From Fusicatenibacter saccharivorans (GTDB lineage Bacteria; Bacillota; Clostridia; Lachnospirales; Lachnospiraceae): a stretch of DNA of 64,000 nucleotides. The DNA lies in contig NZ_JAQEGR010000010.1 of assembly GCF_027667425.1 (NCBI RefSeq), forward strand, positions 1-64,000, given 5' to 3'. Shown piece after piece: positions 60,656-64,000 of the stretch. Position 1 is the stretch's first letter. Every line of letters begins with the position of its first letter. The position numbers and the translations under genes were made by a program. The notes under the pieces are model-generated. The model had not been told where the DNA came from and did no database searches. It saw nothing but the letters and a program-made list of their open reading frames with translations.

Positions 60656-60751
60656 TACCCAATTTCCCTTTGGGTAGAAACTTTTCATTCCCGTTGAAAG
60701 CAAATTTCTCTTATTTTGCTATGTTGGGTACTCTTTTATGCACACTGGGTA
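60656..60751. repeat. Short TTGGGTA repeats near the integrase end
   Basis: Copies lie at 60656-60662 (inverted, TACCCAA), 60670-60676, 60724-60730 and 60745-60751 (CTGGGTA), the first two forming an inverted pair and the last inside the end of int. Spaced repeats at the ends of Tn916-like elements are arm-type integrase sites, so these are candidates. The exact att core is not seen. Confidence 0.45.
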
Positions 60752-61974
60752 GAGTTTTTATTTTTCTGAACTTTCTGTTTTTCACTCACGCTACCAAACT
60801 TTGCTATTTCTTCTTCAAATTTTGTTTCTGTCACATGAGTATATATGTCAATCGTTGTACTGTAATGCTGATGTCCCATTAGCATTTGCACTACTTTAGC
60901 GTCCATTCCTTTTTCAAAGCACCTGCTACAAAATGTATGTCGGATTGCATGAGGATAAAGGTCTTTAAATTCTATCGGCTCTCTGTTTTCCTTTACCGCT
61001 TCTATTGCTTCTTGAAAATTGATTGCTTTTACTACTTTCTTAATTTCTTTTTCTGCTACATTCCGAATAACTGGACTTCCTAAAGAAGTGGTAAACACCA
61101 AGTTATCAAATTCTCCACTTGAACGCCAACGATTTCCATAGGCTTTTTTCTGCCTGTTCTGTTTTTCTTTTTGAGATAACAGAATTTCTTCTGTTTCTGC
61201 CATAAACGGAATACTTCTGTATGAATTATGTGTTTTAGGCTTTGTTAGTCGCATAGTCTTTACTCCATTTTCATATTGACAAGATAAAGACCTTTGAATG
61301 TTAATACATTTCTTATTCCAGTCTATATCTTCCCATTTCAGACCACCGACTTCCCCAATTCGCATACCCGTCAGAAACATAATGTAAAACATCTCTTTAT
61401 ACCAGTTATGCTCTACTTCCTGCAAAAACCTTGTTTGCTCTGCCATTGATAAGAAACGTCTTTCTGCTGTTTTATTTTCCCAAGGTACATTGATTTCAAA
61501 ACATGGATTGATGTCTATAATACGATTATTCTTTGCAGACTCCAAACACTCCCGAACTCTGCCTAAAGCATCTCGCATACTGGAAGACGCTCTCCCCTGC
61601 TTATTCATATCGTTAATGACACGTTGAATATCCAAGTTCCGTATATCTGTCACTTTCATATTCCCTATTGCTTTTCCAAATGTATTATAATATTTGCTAC
61701 GCATAGGAAACACGCTTGTTTCCTTGATATTAGGAATTTTATAATTTGCAAACCATTCCTCAAACCATTCATTCAGCGTTATTTTCTGACGTTTCATATC
61801 AATATTATTTCTTGCTTCTTCTTTTGCCTTTTCAAACAATATTTTTAATTTCTTCAAATCAACATCATACAAGTTAATGTCTATTCCGTTTATCTTTGCT
61901 CTTGCTTCGTATCTACCGTCCTTTCTTTGACGTAAACCTGTTCCTAATTCTTTTCCTTTTAAATCTTTACCCAT
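60736..61974 (-). CDS. int: Tn916-type tyrosine recombinase (integrase)
   Basis: The 412-residue protein has an N-terminal arm-binding domain of the AP2-like type (GTGLRQRKDGRYEARAKING), a core-binding domain (about 70-170) and a catalytic domain. The visible catalytic residues are Arg in FLTGMRIGEVGGL, His-x-x-Arg in HAIRHTFCSRCFEKG, His in MGHQHYST and the nucleophile Tyr in TIDIYTHV. It would excise and insert the element by site-specific recombination. The ATG at 61972-61974 follows AGGGTAG; a TTG at 61995 is less likely. It is the terminal gene of the element, with its stop about 260 bases from the kdgK remnant. Confidence 0.95.
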   Translation of the reverse strand: MGKDLKGKELGTGLRQRKDGRYEARAKINGIDINLYDVDLKKLKILFEKAKEEARNNIDMKRQKITLNEWFEEWFANYKIPNIKETSVFPMRSKYYNTFGKAIGNMKVTDIRNLDIQRVINDMNKQGRASSSMRDALGRVRECLESAKNNRIIDINPCFEINVPWENKTAERRFLSMAEQTRFLQEVEHNWYKEMFYIMFLTGMRIGEVGGLKWEDIDWNKKCINIQRSLSCQYENGVKTMRLTKPKTHNSYRSIPFMAETEEILLSQKEKQNRQKKAYGNRWRSSGEFDNLVFTTSLGSPVIRNVAEKEIKKVVKAINFQEAIEAVKENREPIEFKDLYPHAIRHTFCSRCFEKGMDAKVVQMLMGHQHYSTTIDIYTHVTETKFEEEIAKFGSVSEKQKVQKNKNSTQCA

Positions 61975-62079
61975 AATCTCTACCCTTTCTATCAATCAAA
62001 TATTTTGATAAATAAAAAGGGAACTTCTGTGATTTTAACCATATACTACTATAAGTTCGCCTCCTTTTCAATCAGAACT

Positions 62080-62259
62080 TCAATAACTTTTTGCTTGTTG
62101 CTCTAGCCATGTGTCTAATAATCTTCTGTTCGCATACCACCGATACCCAATCTTCATGGAAAACGGACAGTTTCTACTTTTCAAGAGTTCTCTTGTCTTT
62201 GTTTCTCCAAGTCCAAGATACTCACTTACTTCCTTTAAATTTAATAATGCTTTTTCTAT
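62080..62259 (-). CDS. xis: Excisionase-like helix-turn-helix protein with an apparent AUA start
   Basis: A 59-codon frame on the minus strand ends at TGA (62080-62082) and reads IEKALLNLKEVSEYLG, then GETKTRELLK and a beta wing around KIGYRWYANRRLLDTWLEQQ. This is the winged-helix excisionase layout found between the replication and int genes of Tn916-like elements. The frame is closed by TAG seven codons before ATA (62257-62259) and contains no ATG, GTG or TTG until the middle of the domain. AAAGGGG lies eight bases before the ATA, so translation probably starts there, or the start has been lost by mutation. It lies four bases after the rep stop. Confidence 0.7.
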   Translation of the reverse strand: MEKALLNLKEVSEYLGLGETKTRELLKSRNCPFSMKIGYRWYANRRLLDTWLEQQAKSY

Positions 62260-62263
62260 ACGA

Positions 62264-63373
62264 TTATCCCCTTTCCTCTAATCTTCTTGCTTTTATGTAA
62301 TCATCATACAACTGTTTCTGTGTGATATTCATTTCTCCATTTGCTACAAGATTACCGATATAATCCCTTTTCTCTATCTTTCCAACCTCTGCAAACAGTT
62401 TCAAAGACGGAGCAACATACTTTTCTAACCATTCCCACACCTTTTGTAAACTTTTCTTCTGTGGTTGCATGGTAAGTTTAACCTTACCTATATCTTTCAT
62501 CAGTTCCGCCCACGCTTGATAGGTTGGGTAAAGCCTTTTTCGTGTTGTCATGCTGTCTGTCGGCTTTTCTAAAAATCGTATTTTGCTGTTCAATACTTCC
62601 ATTGCCAGTCCTGCCACATCTCTATATCTCAATAATTCCTGTACTACGCTAACTGCCATTTCCTGCCGAAATCTCAACTCATATCTATTCCAATTTTCGT
62701 CTAATTCTGTTCCATATTTTTTATTCTGTTCATATCCTTTTTCATAAAATACCAATCTCAAATTGCTGGCTGAACTGCCGAGATAAAGACTACCACCTTT
62801 ACTCTGAAACACTTCTTCTTTCAGTTCTCCCGAGTCGTGAAAATCTATCTCCCTTAGTTTTGTGGAAAGCAATCCCTCTTTTGTCCGTACAATCAAATCA
62901 GGAATACTCAAATAAGGTTTTCTATCATCTATCGCCAAATCAATCCGAGGAACATTGATATGATACTGGCAAACTCTGTTCAAGAAATCAAACCATGTTT
63001 CCTCATTGAGTTGTAAAAAATTCTCATAGTTGCGACAGCCTTTCCCACTCATTAAAATCTGAAAGCCTTGATACTGTGCATTTCCTGTCGGCTTTAGCAC
63101 CTTGATATTATCGAAGATTGCCACAACCTCATGTCCTGCAATCCCCTTTTCATAACCCGTTACGGTCATAAGTTCCAAAGGTATTCTCAGTACATCTTCT
63201 ATAACTGCTTCTAACGGAACTTCCTTAATCGTTATCTGACACCAGTCTATCAAGGCACTTAATGCTTCTTTCTGTCGTATTACTCCCCTGTTAGTGTAGG
63301 GGAGTTCTGGAAGAAAACTTCCGCTTCTTTCTTCCAAATTTACCATACCTCCTATCTGCAATGGCGTTGCCAT
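62264..63373 (-). CDS. Replication initiation/relaxase protein of a Tn916-like element (Rep_trans)
   Basis: The 369-residue protein matches the replication initiation factor/MobT group seen in Tn916 (Orf20): ALSALIDWCQITIKEV at the N-terminus, GFQILMSGKGCRNYENFL, HINVPRIDLAIDDR, KGGSLYLGSSASNLRLVFYEKGYE and NRYELRFRQEMA. Such proteins nick the origin and support conjugative mobilisation and replication of the excised circle. The start at 63371-63373 has GAGGG seven bases upstream; an ATG at 63344-63346 also exists but its AGGAGG site is only one or two bases away. The FtsK-type coupling protein usually found upstream is not between it and the next gene. Confidence 0.85.
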   Translation of the reverse strand: MATPLQIGGMVNLEERSGSFLPELPYTNRGVIRQKEALSALIDWCQITIKEVPLEAVIEDVLRIPLELMTVTGYEKGIAGHEVVAIFDNIKVLKPTGNAQYQGFQILMSGKGCRNYENFLQLNEETWFDFLNRVCQYHINVPRIDLAIDDRKPYLSIPDLIVRTKEGLLSTKLREIDFHDSGELKEEVFQSKGGSLYLGSSASNLRLVFYEKGYEQNKKYGTELDENWNRYELRFRQEMAVSVVQELLRYRDVAGLAMEVLNSKIRFLEKPTDSMTTRKRLYPTYQAWAELMKDIGKVKLTMQPQKKSLQKVWEWLEKYVAPSLKLFAEVGKIEKRDYIGNLVANGEMNITQKQLYDDYIKARRLEERG

Positions 63374-63431
63374 TGCCCTGCCCTCAACCTGCCGTTTGGT
63401 ACGTCAGAACGAGGACAGGAACTTTGACCGC

Positions 63432-63761
63432 CTACATATTTTTGTTTGCAACAGGGCGGATACCCTTACAGGTAATCTTCTCCACTAATACAGGAAAGTT
63501 TCCTCTCTGCACATAAGGGGCATATACTGGTTCTTCCAGTTCCACCACCGCATAAGGCTCAATCTTCGGAAGTTCCGTTGCTTCCAAGCGAATATCCACG
63601 CTGTTCCCAAGCTTCATGCTTCCAAGATGAAGTTTTAAGGCTTCCACTTCCTCTGTTTTCTTCTTACTGTCTTTATCATAGCGGTAACAGTTATCCGCAC
63701 CCATGAAACGAAGTTCTCCAAATGCTTCTTTTACCTGTTCTTTTGTCAATGTAATCTGCAT
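63432..63761 (-). CDS. Small conserved integrative-element protein (DUF961-like)
   Basis: The 109-residue soluble protein has FGELRFMGADNCYRYDKDSKKKTEE and a beta-rich second half (VQRGNFPVLVEKITCKGIRP). Its size, place at the start of the operon and general pattern recall the YdcP/DUF961 proteins (Orf22/Orf23) of Tn916, but the match is weak. It lies 58 bases upstream of the rep gene and after a strong promoter. Role unknown; early-gene functions in conjugation are likely. Confidence 0.55.
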   Translation of the reverse strand: MQITLTKEQVKEAFGELRFMGADNCYRYDKDSKKKTEEVEALKLHLGSMKLGNSVDIRLEATELPKIEPYAVVELEEPVYAPYVQRGNFPVLVEKITCKGIRPVANKNM

Positions 63762-63837
63762 ACACGTTCCTTTCTCCCCGTTGAACCGATAGGTCAGTTT
63801 CTCATATTTTCAATTTCTTATTACGACGTCGTTTGTG

Positions 63838-63892
63838 GTTCAGTTATTTCTGAACTTAATTGTATATTAGCACAGACATATTTGTTTTGCAA
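63838..63892 (-). promoter_or_regulatory. Strong promoter with a palindromic operator for the element's rep-xis-int operon
   Basis: On the minus strand TTGCAA (63887-63892) and TAATAT (63864-63869) are 17 bases apart. Just downstream, GTTCAG-N6-CTGAAC (63838-63855) is a perfect palindrome. The 11-mer TTTCTGAACTT occurs at 63847-63857 and again at 63931-63941, a likely second operator. The remaining bases to 64000 show no gene that can be called. Confidence 0.6.
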
Positions 63893-64000
63893 TAGGAAGT
63901 TTAGTTTTTTATAAACTTTTTATTTTCTTTTTTCTGAACTTGTGGTATAGTGTCCTTAGACGATAAGATATGAAAAGTTATAACGAGATATGGAAAGAGA

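Noticed and set aside
1..64000. CRISPR array, rRNA operon, complete prophage
   Set aside because: No regularly spaced direct repeats, rRNA sequence or phage structural genes were seen in the window.

Overview
The window looks like the chromosome of a low-GC Gram-positive gut Clostridium relative, most likely Lachnospiraceae. The reasons are strong AGGAGG-type ribosome binding sites, TTGACA/TATAAT promoters, a PPDK of clostridial type, choline-binding-like cell-wall repeats, a DUF6077-like membrane protein and a Tn916-like integrative element. Nearly every gene is on the minus strand; only three (at 26.8, 39.5 and 45.6 kb) are on the plus strand. Species cannot be assigned from the sequence alone.

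Layout. 0-1.7 kb: one end of an IS607-type transposon (serine recombinase tnpA plus a tnpB cut by the window edge). 1.8-20 kb: mostly housekeeping genes (MATE exporter, Nudix hydrolase, ppdK, uppP, carAB, two identical tRNA-Leu(CAG) genes, an LspA-like peptidase with a zinc-ribbon partner, a ClpX-type unfoldase, an HtrA protease, glmS). A 159-bp repeat with inverted ends lies between ppdK and uppP.

20-57 kb: a large cell-surface glycan region. From right to left it holds an IspD/TarI-type cytidylyltransferase, a GatD-like reductase, a pentulose-phosphate epimerase, a LicD phosphotransferase and one priming glycosyl-phosphotransferase (47.9-55.1 kb). Next come a metallo-beta-lactamase-fold protein with cell-wall repeats, membrane glycosylation proteins, a small flippase-like pair and an acyltransferase (41.6-47.9 kb). 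An LTA-synthase-like enzyme follows on the plus strand. Then comes an operon of nine genes read from one promoter at about 39.3 kb: rfbC, a Wzm/Wzt-type ABC exporter whose ATPase has a C-terminal cargo domain, a methyltransferase, a kinase-like protein with a coiled coil, and four transferases. Further left are more glycosyltransferases, a second priming transferase and an LCP ligase. Together these suggest a lipid-linked, rhamnose-containing polymer, capped by a two-protein WbdD-like terminator, exported by the ABC transporter and attached to the wall by LCP, plus polyol-phosphate decoration through LicD.

55-64 kb: a ribosomal-protection-type GTPase fused to a YacP/Rae1-type ribosome-associated RNase domain (the most unusual protein here), a degraded locus, a membrane iron-sulfur/double FMN-binding protein, a kdgK remnant, and the integrase end of a Tn916-like element (int, xis, replication initiator, small conserved protein) that runs off the right edge. 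The xis gene appears to start at AUA.
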